This document shows, in pieces, positions 55,701-63,479 of a stretch of 64,000 nt of DNA (position 1 is its first letter; every line of letters starts with the position of its first letter). The DNA comes from Symbiodinium kawagutii (taxonomy: Eukaryota > Sar > Dinophyceae > Suessiales > Symbiodiniaceae): NCBI GenBank assembly GCA_009767595.1, contig VSDK01021916.1:9745-73744 (forward strand), in the 5' to 3' direction. The notes below the pieces were generated by a model. The model was not told the origin of the DNA, searched no databases, and worked only from the letters and a program-made list of their open reading frames with translations. The translations under genes were made by a program, and so were the position numbers.

Positions 55701-58700
55701 TGGTAACAAGATTGTAGGATCAGCGCCAGCAACGCCTTGGCTGGTTATATTTAGTGGTCAAAATAAAGGGGATCTCCCAAGTTATGGTGGGTTAACAACC
55801 TCTAACTGATGAATCATGGATGATTTTAGTTACCTTTCAAGATACCAACACATGAGTGTAAAGCTTCGTCATGCGACCAGCCTTCACTGGTGAACAGCTG
55901 AGCATCATGGGCTACGAGATGCTGAAGAAAAACCATCAGGTGCAAATTCACAAGTTTGAAAATTTGGATCACCAGGATCACTCACCATGAACTGCTCAGT
56001 TGGTTAGTTCAAGTGGGTTAGTTGATTAGTTCATGACACTGATTTAACTAAGCAGTTGACTATCTAGGAGTTCTAATCAACTGCTGGTTGATCTCCTTGC
56101 AATCTGAATCTTTCATGCTGTTGACCTGGTTGGTCATGCTGAGGCTGGTAAGGGCCCTGCGGAGGCCGCATGTGCCGATCTTTTGACGAAGATGTTGGCG
56201 TCACTTGGCCCTTGGCGGGGGCAGTGAAGTGAGCGCCTGCTAAAGGACCCCCTTTTACTTTTCCATTCTTTTCAATACTTATTCATACTTATTTATACTT
56301 ATTCATACTTATTTTTCATAGGTTTTTGACCTAGGCAGATTACAACAGATTACAAAAAAATTGTAATCTGCAAAAGTAAAAATAAGTAAAAATAAGTATT
56401 AAAAAGTATTTTTGTCATTTTTTGGAACATGTGTCAACAGGTCATATGCAATGGATCGAATATCTAAAAAGCTGGTATTCCACATGAAAATGTACTGATT
56501 CGTTGTTTTTTTTCCAATTCTCTGCGTTCATTGAATGATTCGAAACGCGGTGAAACACAGTCAGGCCTCAGAGCAAAATTTCAACGTGATTGGTCGTGAT
56601 TCTCCAATAAGTGGGAATCAACCAACGCCGTGTCATTGTCACGGTGGTTGCTTGGCTCTATGTATATGATAGTTGATTCATAAACAAAAAATTAATTCAA
56701 GTATATGTAGATAATAAGTACATACTAGATAGGTTGTAGATAGACAGCAAACCGATAACAAACAGATGACAAACAGATAACATACAGATAAGACATAAAT
56801 TCCTCGGCAGATTACAAACAGACTACAAACAGATTACAAACAGATTACATGCAGATTACAAGCAGATTACAGCAGTTTACAGCAGATTACAGTTATCTGC
56901 TGTAATCTGCTGTAATCTGCTTGAAAGCAGATTATAGATAAATCTATTTCAGAGTACAAACAGATTATTAGCAGATAACAAGCAAATTGCCAGCAGATTA
57001 CAAACAGATTTCAAGCATCTCAACAACAAATTAATAGTATAGTAAAGTTATATCCTTATTAAACTCATTATCATTAGTTTAAACCAAGTCAAAAATTTCA
57101 AAAGAATAAGATTACAAAACATAATATGTTTTTCGACAATTAGTTAATTCAGTATGAAACAAAATACTTCAAATATGCTCCTACTTCTTCCTGTCTTTTC
57201 CGCGGTTTGAACCTCAATGCGAACGACTTGACTTTGTAGCTTCAAATCTTAAAAACATTACATTTTTCTGGCATCCGTGCCGAAAACCTACAAATACAAT
57301 CAAATACACAAATTATTTCAAGCAACTTATCTTTTTGCAAAAACTTTGTTTGAAAAAATAAGTATTGAAAAGTATTGTAGTTGTTATCTGCTCCTTTTTC
57401 GGAAACATAGCAGATTACAATTTTCTGGCGCGACCAAAATACTTTTCCATACTTAATAAGTATAGAAAAGTATTCAAGACCATCATATACTTTTCCATAC
57501 TTATCCAAACTTTTGCATACTTAAACCATACTTTTCCATACTTATAAGTATAAAAAAGAATGGATAAGTATGAAAAAGTAAAAAGGGGTCCTTTAGTGGT
57601 GATGCAGCGGATGGGAACCCTCCATGTTTCGTAGTTGTTACTAGTTCTTCAGTTGGCCAATCTACAAGCAATCAACGGGTGTTTGGAGACCTCCTGTTGT
57701 GTAATTTGAGTTGCGACTAGTTATTTAGTGACTTAAATGGAAATTTATGCTTGCCAATTAAACATACTGAGACTCAGGTTTATGCTTACCAGATCTTGGC
57801 TAGTGATAAAACGCCAAATGAATTATATGCAACTGCTAAATGATGGGAGAGAGTCAGTAGTTGTTACTGTTGGTTGCGGTTGAGAATCTGAGAATTGTTA
57901 TCTATGGGTGCGCACCATCGGGGGATGATCATTGAGCTAGTCCACAGGGATTGTAACTATGCTCAACAATCATGACAATAAGACCCCGACTGTCAGCTGG
58001 TGGTGTGGGTAGGTTGCACTGGTGGAAACTCCCAATGGTAAGTTTCTCGGCAGAAGCCTATCACAGGTCCAGGTATGATGCTCAGAGTATGTGGTTTTGC
58101 CGTTTCCAGCTGGTTGTGTTTGAACTGCCCGATGTGCTTTAGAATATTTTAGAATTTAGATGACAGAGAACTAGTGAGCAGCGTTCAAAACCCCCGTGAT
58201 TACCTTCCAATTAGAGGTTGATCTAGGGATGGGTTCGCGAAAGTGAAATGCATGGTCGCGTAAGCTCCGCGAAAGCCCAAGCGAAAGCACAATGTACAAA
58301 GCACGACGCGAAAGGTTGGCGAAAGTGATCACAACTTCACATGTTTGGTTCATCACGCAGTGTTTTATTTGGAAACTTCGACTCAAGACGCGAAAGGTTG
58401 GCGAAAGAGATATGCGAAGTTTTTGCTTCGCGAAAGCAAACGCTGTGGTCGCGAAAGCGACGCGAAAGGTTCGCGAAAGCCAATTGTTTTTGCAAGCCCA
58501 TGAACTAGGGGTTTAGAACATGGCTCTAGTGGTTTTTGCTCGCATTTGTTTGTCAAAACTTCGACTTTGGGAATGCCACACAAGATCAATAGATGGTGTG
58601 GATAAAAGTGAACACAAGCCACCCACAGGCTACCAAAAGGATCCACTGGACAAAACATACAAAAAGAGCAACATATCGTCAAATTGCTACTCAAGAGATG

Positions 58701-60339
58701 AAACAACAACATGATTGTCGATGATTACCTGGTCAGCATGGCTGGTGGTTTTAAACGTGTTTTATTTTGCCTACTAGTATGTATAAATGGTTGGTTGGTT
58801 GACAAGCATGTTTTTCATAAGGGGTGGTTCAACCACCAGTAACAGTATACATTCAGATGCCGGGATGGTAGTGATCTCTCAGATCTAAGCGATTCACGCA
58901 TATGATCGTGCAAAGACCGGTCACCTGTTTGAGTCCCAGAACTGATCAAGGTGCCCGCACAGTAGATGGGTGAGCTCCCCAAGAAATTAAACCACATCGT
59001 GGCTCTCCGAACCAAAGAGAAGCTGAAAGATTTTATGATTTACCCAATGTTGGTGGCACAGACCATATCATAGGCATTGGTGTAACCTTGTGTAACATTC
59101 CCTAGCTACTCATATTGCCTCCATGACTACTGAATCTGATTGCGTTGTTTCCCTGCCAGGTTGGACCCACTTGAACGCATCACTGCGGCAGAAGCTTTGT
59201 CTCCTGGACGGCAGTTGGACGGCGGTTGTGTCCTGAAGCTTCGTGATTCCCCCACATGCGGCGGGGTGAGAGCTTCTTCAGGGTGGTAAAGGGTGGTTGC
59301 AAAAATGCAGAAGTCTTTGCTCAAAATAGGGCAGAAGTATAATCAACAAACTGCCGCGGCAAAGGTCGTGATGCCAACAATCGTGTTTTTGGGAGGCCGG
59401 CTTGGGCTGAGACCATGTTGAAAGAACTGGTGCTGAGATGGTCAGGTACAAATGCTGGTGAAGCCGAGGGGACAACCAACCACAACCGAGCAACATATTT
59501 GGAGTTATTGTACACACTTGGTTTGTGGTTTCACATGGTTATCAAACATGATGACTGCAAAGCTTGGTCAGATTTTTGACCTCGTTCATCACCACAGTTG
59601 CCTTTAGCTACAGAGGTTGACGCAAGACATCATCAGCTGGGATGGTTGAAACCTGTTGAACAAGAGGGCTTGTTGGAAGTCAGTCCAACGTGCCAAACAT
59701 CAGTGTGGATTGCTCCGAGGTGTCCATATAGCACCGTAAAAAGATGTGAAAACTGCAAAGTCTCAATTTTAAAATGTATTTTTTCTTCTTCAGCTTGAAA
59801 CATGGACTTGTTCAGTGGTTTGGGATTATGGTCCTGTGACGTATTCCATTTATGCACAGCCCCAATTTGCTTGACTCATAATGATATCAGCCAAGGCCAC
59901 GCCAGGGTCAAGATCAGCGTCAGGATTATCCGATCTATTCGAAACTGGCTGGTGGTTTAAACATGTTTCAATCCTCCCTAGTATTAGCGAAGGAGTGGTT
60001 GGTTGACAAGCATTTTTTTTTGGTAGGGATTATAGCCGCATTGACGAGTCTTGGATAGTTTCGCTTCAACATGTGGCTATGGGGTCAGTTCACCCTGGTG
60101 TACCATCATCAAGCATTATAGTCCCTATCTAATTGTTGGTTCTTACCCATTGTACTCCCTATCATTGACTGTTCTATTCCCTATCATTCACAACCATCAT
60201 TGATGGTCAAAGCCTTGACCCAACTCACCATGTTGCCCCCGTCCATAGATCCGCCAGTCAGTCATGTTTCTGCAGCGATCGCCCCAAGGCGTCACCCTTT
60301 CCTGGCGGAAGATGGTGATGGAGCAAAGGCGCAACGCAG
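43691..60339 (+). CDS. CMGC-group protein kinase (CLK/PRP4/DYRK-like), multi-exon
   Basis: About 20 plus-strand exons encode a protein kinase that would transfer phosphate from ATP to Ser/Thr. In order: glycine loop HSGSFSRV and beta-3 lysine in FAAKVM (44903-45070); alpha-C/beta-4 (45973-46107); hinge EYWCLILDL; alpha-D/E (ASLFDVVRAN, LLRQLLEQLKLL); catalytic loop HTDIKHKNCCL; DYG; SRFRAPEVLL; DTWTLGV; alpha-G (ELLRRMVAACGPFP); and LDPLERITAAEAL. The HTDIK loop, SRF-RAPE and GPFP segments point to the CLK/PRP4/DYRK branch of CMGC kinases, whose known members act mainly on splicing factors. Most junctions from 47943 onward fit in phase. HKN replaces the usual PEN, and DYG or DMG replaces DFG. 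A possible start codon is at 43691. The C-terminal limit is not known. Confidence 0.75.
43839..43950 (+). CDS. Exon upstream of the kinase domain
   Basis: After CTGCGCAG (phase 1) the frame reads AGKGSQKPTDDPDFVRWSKG, MRLEGSSTGATLGSFMT to a possible donor ACG|GTGCTC. It stays open to 43976. Another frame (GLARALKSRRMIQTLCGGPR) is open too, but is less regular. Confidence 0.4.
44622..44740 (+). CDS. Exon upstream of the kinase domain
   Basis: After ACAAAAG the frame reads SEGKLVHYLSMNNLDPYMPH, LKPLLDPPVLLKWLGLP to GTAG|GTGCCA (phase 2). Another frame then reads AIYVVDDYVASGAWSKSLLI from 44744 to about 44810, so a further small exon or a frameshift lies here. Confidence 0.45.
44903..45070 (+). 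CDS. Kinase exon: glycine loop and beta-3 lysine
   Basis: After CTCTGCAG the frame reads SISALHSGSFSRVFRVSSQG, AKRSRWAKEEQTTFAAKVMR, KAGEMGNLGQMRCLQR. HSGSFSRVFRV fits the glycine loop (GxGxFxxV, with the first Gly replaced by His) and FAAKVM holds the ATP-anchoring Lys. A GA donor (AGG|GAGATG) would join in phase to 45973; alternatively the exon runs on to about 45080 (EMQ). Confidence 0.65.
45912..45987. repeat. Tandem duplication next to a kinase splice acceptor
   Basis: GCTGGGCACACCTSTGACC with CAGATCTCAGCTC occurs twice. CCAGGAAGACTCYTACATC, the exon start itself, also occurs at 45825-45843, 144 bp upstream of the used copy at 45969-45987. Confidence 0.75.
45973..46107 (+). CDS. Kinase exon: alpha-C to beta-4
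   Basis: After GCTCCAG the frame reads EDSYIQYTSSGPREGELLQR, LEAQQAAPLTMRCLDSFATK, DDAGE to the donor GAG|GTCAGC, phase 0 at both ends (45 codons). EGELLQRL fits the alpha-C helix with its salt-bridge Glu, and TMRCLDSF fits beta-4 (ivrclDsF). Confidence 0.75.
47372..47415 (+). CDS. Kinase exon: beta-5 and hinge
   Basis: After GCGTCAG (phase 0, continuing DDAGE) the frame reads EYWCLILDLR, the beta-5/hinge strand typical of kinases (..lclIlDl). The 3' edge is unsure: a GC donor after CG (47401) or after CACA (about 47419) both give phase 2, which fits 47787. Confidence 0.6.
47787..47943 (+). CDS. Kinase exon: alpha-D and alpha-E
   Basis: The exon starts right after a family C right end (GAGAAACCACCATCCACAG). 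It reads FPRAIKEWLDASLFDVVRAN, RNRGLHLSMVRVLLRQLLEQ, LKLLQ to the donor CAG|GTGCGC (phase 0). ASLFDVVRAN and the RQLLEQLKLL helix match PRP4/DYRK kinases in position and character. A shorter start at 47809 (CACCAG) is possible. Confidence 0.75.
48382..48441 (+). CDS. Kinase exon: catalytic loop
   Basis: After GCCCCAG (phase 0) the frame reads ELGCTHTDIKHKNCCLANTE, continuing alpha-E in phase as LLQ|ELG. HTDIKHKN is the catalytic loop: Asp, Lys and Asn of HRDxKxxN are kept, with Thr in place of Arg as in CLK kinases (HTDLKPEN). The 3' edge is inferred as a GC donor (GAA|GCTGGG). The frame stays open to TAA near 48484. Confidence 0.75.
49360..49501 (+). CDS. Kinase exon with IIDMG motif (possible insert)
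   Basis: After CCTGCCAG (phase 0) the frame reads WIIDMGCAAQEYYLAPTADG, PTKLGRGRMGRSHSPGGVGI, KDVISTA to the donor GCAG|GTCAGA (phase 1); both phases fit the neighbours. IIDMGCA resembles the DFG segment. A second frame (WVDLTRLEAWASKMLFQLQ) ends at the same donor and is also coding-like, so the frame is not secure. Confidence 0.5.
50151..50257 (+). CDS. Kinase exon: DFG-equivalent (DYG)
   Basis: After GCTAGCACAG (phase 1) the frame reads SRGVLRMILTEPLAKFIDYG and NAVFEGDKKLGSPGF. KFIDYGNAVFEG aligns with the DFG region of CMGC kinases (kviDFGsa). The end is GT at 50258 or a GA donor after GAGGGC (50229); both give phase 0. Confidence 0.7.
51351..51426 (+). CDS. Kinase exon: activation segment and APE
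   Basis: After TTCATCAG (phase 0) the frame reads DSRLSSVHLRPSRFRAPEVL and LNVRE to the donor GAAG|GTGGGC (phase 1). SRFRAPEVLL corresponds to SRFYRAPEvlL of DYRK/PRP4/CLK kinases. Confidence 0.8.
51778..51893. mobile_element. Family B element, degenerate
   Basis: TGGTTCGGGTCAATATCAGG to TATATATGGTTGTGGG. The order of the inner blocks matches family B. Confidence 0.45.
52622..52713 (+). CDS. Kinase exon: alpha-F
   Basis: After TTGGCCAG (phase 1, matching 51426) the frame reads GWGPASDTWTLGVTGCFLVS, GGLIFNSHDPQ. DTWTLGV is the DxWSxGc motif, and GGLIF is the G(k/t)xlF that follows in CMGC kinases. The donor is GA (CAG|GACAGA), phase 0. Confidence 0.8.
53614..53659. repeat. 11-bp tandem repeat CATCACTTCAC
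   Basis: Four units in a row within a wider CCATCA-rich pyrimidine-biased tract (53430-53700), just upstream of a kinase exon. Confidence 0.8.
53755..53820 (+). CDS. Kinase exon: alpha-G
   Basis: After CCATTAG (phase 0) the frame reads ELLRRMVAACGPFPQRLLGA, AQ to the donor CAG|GTGGTG. ELLRRM...GPFPQRLL corresponds to HL.mm....GP.P..m of CLK/PRP4 kinases. Confidence 0.75.
53988..54208 (+). CDS. Intronless coding-like island in a kinase intron
   Basis: The plus frame reads NKTCAISIVDTCGPALILTD, CIHGSLAGMQIGERAQQWRD, ICERGQFLDQ then TGA, with a strong third-position pattern. The flanking kinase exons (53820 and 54407) join in phase without it. It may be a relic of a retroposed gene; family unknown. 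Confidence 0.35.
54407..54503 (+). CDS. Kinase exon: C-lobe
   Basis: After TCGGCAG (phase 0) the frame reads QCLDELFVKQQGQQIPRYPR, FFGPASRTTSPT to the donor ACAG|GTGGGT (phase 1). A start three bases later (CAGCAG|TGC) keeps the frame. PRYPRFF is reminiscent of the FF segment after alpha-G in DYRK/CLK kinases. Confidence 0.65.
54574..54632 (+). CDS. Kinase exon: C-lobe
   Basis: After TCAAAAAG (phase 1) the frame reads PWPPFGQDQRMRRVAENLQ to the donor CAG|GTGGGG (phase 0). Confidence 0.65.
55427..55518 (+). CDS. Kinase exon: C-lobe
   Basis: After AATGTCAG (phase 0) the frame reads DSAASPELASWLKLVPRSKQ, TADSARIAGC. The GA donor TGCAG|GACGTG gives phase 2, which fits 55864. Confidence 0.65.
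55864..55939 (+). CDS. Kinase exon: C-lobe
   Basis: After TGTAAAG (phase 2) the frame reads FVMRPAFTGEQLSIMGYEML, KKNHQ to the donor CAG|GTGCAA (phase 0). Confidence 0.65.
56144..56199 (+). CDS. Kinase exon: alpha-H region
   Basis: After GCTGAG (phase 0) the frame reads AGKGPAEAACADLLTKML to the donor GGC|GTCACT (phase 2). ADLLTKML is the usual lead into the LDP-R motif, which follows in phase at 59160. Confidence 0.8.
56241..57595. mobile_element. 1.35-kb AT-rich DNA element with terminal inverted repeats
   Basis: The left end TAAAGGACCCCCTTTTACTT pairs with the right end AGTAAAAAGGGGTCCTTTA. The element is bounded by TA on both sides, as for a TA-target transposon. Subterminal regions carry many TACTTATTCATACTT / AAGTATGGAAAAGTA units in opposite orientation. 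The middle (about 56800-57010) is an array of CAGATTACAA units including a palindrome. GC is far below the host intron. The longest frame (57242-57508, minus) is not transposase-like, so the copy is probably non-autonomous. Confidence 0.75.
56810..57010. repeat. CAGATTACAA tandem array with central palindrome
   Basis: At least 14 units of CAGATTACAAA or CAGATTACAGC, meeting their inverse (CTGTAATCTG) at about 56893-56930. Single copies occur at 56335-56375 and 57410. Confidence 0.85.
58237..58479. repeat. Cluster of eleven GCGAAAG motifs
   Basis: GCGAAAG occurs 11 times in about 240 bp, several as CGCGAAAGGTTGGCGAAAG pairs, against a random expectation far below one. Spacing is irregular, so it is not a simple tandem repeat. 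No coding frame explains it. Confidence 0.85.
58742..58839. mobile_element. Family A introner-like element
   Basis: Starts CTGGTGGTTTTAAACGTGTT and ends GGTTCAACCACCAG, with the core TTTATTTTGCCTACTAGTAT. Confidence 0.75.
59160..59265 (+). CDS. Kinase exon: terminal RITAAEAL motif
   Basis: After CCTGCCAG (phase 2) GC|G completes Ala, giving ALDPLERITAAEALSPG, then RQLDGGCVLKLRDSPTCGG to the strong donor GGG|GTGAGA (phase 0). LDPLERITAAEAL is the canonical subdomain XI motif with its invariant Arg. This junction spans the 1.35-kb element. Confidence 0.85.
59340..59442 (+). CDS. Possible exon after the kinase domain
   Basis: The frame reads RDANNRVFGRPAWAETMLKE and LVLRWS to a consensus donor TCAG|GTACAA, with a good coding pattern. 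The acceptor may be GGCAAAG (phase 1), which does not fit the phase-0 end at 59265; it may be alternative or a relic. Confidence 0.35.
59598..59798 (+). CDS. Coding-like open frame, doubtful
   Basis: Reads LATEVDARHHQLGWLKPVEQ, EGLLEVSPTCQTSVWIAPRC and PYSTVKRCENCKVSILKC then TGA. Moderate pattern, less GC-rich than the kinase exons. It could be an alternative 3' exon or a relic. Confidence 0.25.
   Translation: MPLATEVDARHHQLGWLKPVEQEGLLEVSPTCQTSVWIAPRCPYSTVKRCENCKVSILKCIFSSSA
59949..60036. mobile_element. Family A element, degenerate right end
   Basis: Starts CTGGTGGTTTAAACATGTTT; the right end (GGTAGGGATTATAGCCGC) has diverged. Confidence 0.6.
60072..60235. mobile_element. Family B element, long form, reversed interior
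   Basis: Starts TGTGGCTATGGGGTCAGTTC and ends AGCCTTGACCCAACTCACCA. Confidence 0.6.
60276..60339 (+). CDS. Exon fitting the kinase C-terminal extension
   Basis: After TTTCTGCAG (phase 0, matching 59265) the frame reads RSPQGVTLSWRKMVMEQRRN, A to the donor GCAG|GTTCAT (phase 1). Good coding pattern. Confidence 0.5.
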
Positions 60340-60423
60340 GTTCATGTGGTGGTAGGATAATCATTGATAATGGATAATAATAGGGAATAACAGCCATCAA
60401 TTTTGGAGGATATACCAAGTATA

Positions 60424-60526
60424 TGGTGGTTTCTCAAGCCATAGGAACCCCAAAGTTATGCTTGCTTTGTTGATAGACAATGATTAATATGTGATTTGGG
60501 GGTACCCCTATGACTTGAGAAACCAG
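60424..60526. mobile_element. Family C inverted-repeat element
   Basis: Starts TGGTGGTTTCTCAAGCCATA and ends ACCCCTATGACTTGAGAAACCA. Confidence 0.8.
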
Positions 60527-60975
60527 GATTTACTGTGTTACCCGTCTATATACTTGGATGTGGAGTTGGAGTTTCAACTGGGATACAATTATTAACCATG
60601 AAGAACCATGATAGATAGATATAAATTCTCTTGCCATTTACCATGGCTATATCCCATTTCAATATATTTTAATAGCCGATTTGATCATCAGGGATTGCCC
60701 TGTGAAGACTGGACATGACTGGACATCAATTCCTTTGCCAAGGCTAGGGATCGCAGGGTCCGTGCTCTGAGGTGATACGCATTTTTTTTGAGGAGAACAA
60801 CAATTGAAAATAATAGTGAAATAAATGATAATGAAAATAAAACAATAGTGAAATAAATAGTAAATAATAGCATGTAACATATTAATGAAAAAATGGTGGT
60901 TTCAAATAGGAAATAGTGGTTTCGCAAAATATTGGGTGTATCTTCAATAGGGATACCACCCGATCATGACCCAAT

Positions 60976-61079
60976 TGGTGGTTTCGCAAAAAAAGGAACC
61001 CTCCATAAAATGGTTGGTTTACTACTTGAAATGGTTTATGTTGGATGATCGGGGGGTACCCCTATTTTGAGATACACCC
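60976..61079. mobile_element. Family C inverted-repeat element
   Basis: Starts TGGTGGTTTCGCAAAAAAAG and ends ACCCCTATTTTGAGATACACCC. A degenerate neighbour (TGGTGGTTTCAAATAGGAAA) begins at 60895. Confidence 0.75.
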
Positions 61080-61187
61080 AATTCTTTGTCTATTCTTTGT
61101 TGATCCATGCTTCCATTTTTTCTACCCGCCTTTTCTGACTGAATCTCCGATGATCCATGCGGGGTTCTTACATGGCATACCCTGCAG

Positions 61188-61223
61188 CTGGTTCCGACAT
61201 CGCCCAGTGGTTCGGCCGTCCAG
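61188..61223 (+). CDS. Small exon
   Basis: After CCCTGCAG (phase 1, matching 60339) the frame reads GSDIAQWFGRP to the donor CCAG|GTAGTG (phase 1). The frame stays open further (SSPNLRAAPALRRTTQWCW), so the exon may be longer. Confidence 0.35.
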
Positions 61224-61489
61224 GTAGTGGTTCCTCCCCGAACCTCAGAGCTGCGCCGGCTTTGAGGCGAACCACCCAGTGGTGCTGGGTATGCTTGGCG
61301 GTTGCAACAACATACAACCATTGGTGCTGTCTCAAGTCAAAGGGGTACGTGTGCGAGTGACCAATATTGGATGATTTAGAAATGCCCCCATGACTTGAGA
61401 AACACCTATTGAACAAACCATTTCAGAAACTGAAGCTACTGTGATTGTTGTGGTCTATTGGATTGTGGGTGCGTTCAGCATGAACCAAG

Positions 61490-61691
61490 CGCCCAGGTTA
61501 AACGTCCATCGACGGTTGGCCAGATGTTACTGGGAGTAGAGGCTGATCCCCCAGCAAGGGTGTTGTACAATGAGGAGCTGAAAATGCATCAGTTGATCAA
61601 GCGGGTAGAACAAATTGATCTAGGCATCATAGTGATCATGGCATTTTTGATTGATGATCTATATCAGTTCATGCCAAAGGACAATTTATAG
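61490..61691 (+). CDS. Coding segment ending in a stop, unknown
   Basis: The frame reads VKRPSTVGQMLLGVEADPPA, RVLYNEELKMHQLIKRVEQI, DLGIIVIMAFLIDDLYQFMP and stops at TAG 61689-61691. The coding pattern is good to about 61640. It could be a 3'-terminal exon of the upstream gene. The acceptor is uncertain (GCCCAG or TGGCCAG). Confidence 0.35.
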
Positions 61692-61932
61692 TGAACCATC
61701 CATCGATTAGGGCTAGATTTGTGGAGGCTCTAATGGTCCCATTCCCTTGATTTGGCCATTTGTTGAACGTTATACCTTCGTAGTCCATAGGCACGTGGTC
61801 AGCTCCGTTGATGTTAATCTTTGCTGAGGTGACAGATGAATAGAGTCCTAAACCTCCCTCAATTTTGTTAACCCACCTGATGGATGGCATATCAGATTTG
61901 CAAATGCAAAGCTGAAGATTTTTTTCATACAT
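61669..61932 (-). CDS. Antisense intronless open frame, 87 codons, unknown
   Basis: Minus-strand frame with a very clear coding pattern: KIEGGLGLYSSVTSAKINI, NGADHVPMDYEGITFNKWPN, QGNGTIRASTNLALIDGWFT. Its 3' end overlaps the end of the plus-strand segment at 61490-61691. No splice sites are needed. It may be a retroposed relic or part of a nested gene. Confidence 0.35.
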   Translation of the reverse strand: MYEKNLQLCICKSDMPSIRWVNKIEGGLGLYSSVTSAKININGADHVPMDYEGITFNKWPNQGNGTIRASTNLALIDGWFTINCPLA

Positions 61933-62329
61933 GCCTTTGATTAGCTCATAAAGCAGTCAGTGTCAGGAAGAGCAACACATAAGTTTCTTGCGTGACCATG
62001 TGCACTGTGTACTCCTAGCCGGAATCCGCCATTGCGTGTCATGAATCGTCATTTAGCATCAGCATCATTTGCCATGCTTAAGATCATTGACAATGACGAA
62101 GTGCTTGTAATAGATACCAATATGGTTATCAACCATCATGAACCATCTCATCATGTCCGTTCGTATATTCATGATGAACATTAATAATCAACGACATCAT
62201 CAATTATTTATCCACCATTTGTAACTCAAGCACTATATTAACGACCTTTACCCGCAATTTCATCACTAGAACCACCATTAAACATCCTTATCAACCAGTA
62301 TTGACCACAGTCCCTAGCTGCCCTAGTCG

Positions 62330-62500
62330 TCTCGTTTGGCCTGAGCCGCTGTGCCGAACTCGGCCAGGTTGCAGATCGATCCGCTGCGGGCAAAGTCCCA
62401 ATGGATTCGCTGCGGCAAAAGAAAGCTGGGCGAACCTGGGCTGCCAGCTGGGAGGTTCAGACCGGGTACCTGAGGCCTTTCTTGGGCCAACAGCACACGA
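62330..62500 (+). CDS. Possible GC-rich exon, frame ambiguous
   Basis: GC-rich block flanked by repeat-like AT-rich DNA. Plus frames read FGLSRCAELGQVADRSAAGK with VPMDSLRQKKAGRTWAASWE, or LQIDPLRAKSQWIRCGKRKL. The minus strand is open too. I cannot decide the frame. Confidence 0.3.
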
Positions 62501-62639
62501 AAACATGGTTGAACCATGTTGAACAGAAGGTTGAGGTCGTTATTTGCCAGTGTGTTCACAGTGTGTTCACTGGGCACTATAGCTGCACCATAGCTGGTTG
62601 GGTACCATAGCTGGTTCACCGTTACTTCTCCATGACGAG

Positions 62640-62779
62640 CCGCCATGGACCTTCCAACGCGTGTGCCACATCGGTGTCGCCAGGCAACAGCAGATCTCCC
62701 CGGAGGTCGTAACGGGTGCCATGGAGAAGTACGGCCTGAAATTGGTGCCTCGAAGCGTCCGAAGGGATGGGAGCCCATG
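62640..62779 (+). CDS. Exon, unknown protein
   Basis: After ATGACGAG (phase 0) the frame reads PPWTFQRVCHIGVARQQQIS, PEVVTGAMEKYGLKLVPRSV, RRDGSP to the donor ATG|GTGATT (phase 2). The coding pattern is very clear. Confidence 0.6.
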
Positions 62780-62984
62780 GTGATTTGTTGCTGGCTGTGA
62801 ATGGTGATGAACTGCATGGCTCATGACAGTGATCACCATTCATAGATAGCTTCAATGAAAATGAAGATTGGTAAGAAACTGGTTAATGAACATTTTGACA
62901 AGTGATTCTAAGATGAATTTGATGAGCTGGTTACTAACAAGTTACTTGTTACAACTTTGAATCGATTCTATTCATTTTGTTTCC

Positions 62985-63213
62985 GATGTATCACTAAGAC
63001 AGTGATAGACTTCGTTGAAGCGAAGGGAACTTCTCATAGTTTTCCCATGTGCACAACTGGGGGTCTACCCTCTGGAAGTCAAGCCATGGGGATGGCTGAA
63101 AGTGTTGGTACATTTGCTGATGATGCAGTTGGTAGTTTGAGCCATGTTTTCTCATGTGTAATGTCAATACGTCACATGGTGCTTTGCTCCTCTAGGATCT
63201 CTTTGACACTTTG
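62985..63213 (+). CDS. Coding-like open frame, unknown
   Basis: The frame reads KTVIDFVEAKGTSHSFPMCT, TGGLPSGSQAMGMAESVGTF, ADDAVGSLSHVFSCVMS then TGA. Good third-position pattern but lower GC than typical exons. It could be an exon or an intronless relic. Confidence 0.35.
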
Positions 63214-63479
63214 ACAAATGGTGCTGAGCCGAGGACTTTCATAGAAATGTGTATGAAATTTAATGATGTGTGCGTGACACCCCCAGGAACTTGTAGCATT
63301 TTGCATGAAAATTAGAGTTGTGATTTCCATGAATGAAGCAGAATCCAAACCGGCTGCGTTGTATGGAGATTAAACTACCATTGGCAGACGAATTATCACT
63401 ATGTGGACTAAAATCCCTACACACAACTCTCAGGCAAGGACTTTTTGTCAAAAAGCTTTTGATGTGACACGAGTACATA

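Noticed and set aside
57242-57508. 88-codon minus frame inside the 1.35-kb element as a transposase
   Set aside because: Very AT-rich, built from the subterminal repeats, and lacks any recognisable catalytic motif.
58171-58516. Open frames on both strands across the GCGAAAG cluster
   Set aside because: Driven by the repeated heptamer; no splice sites or normal composition.
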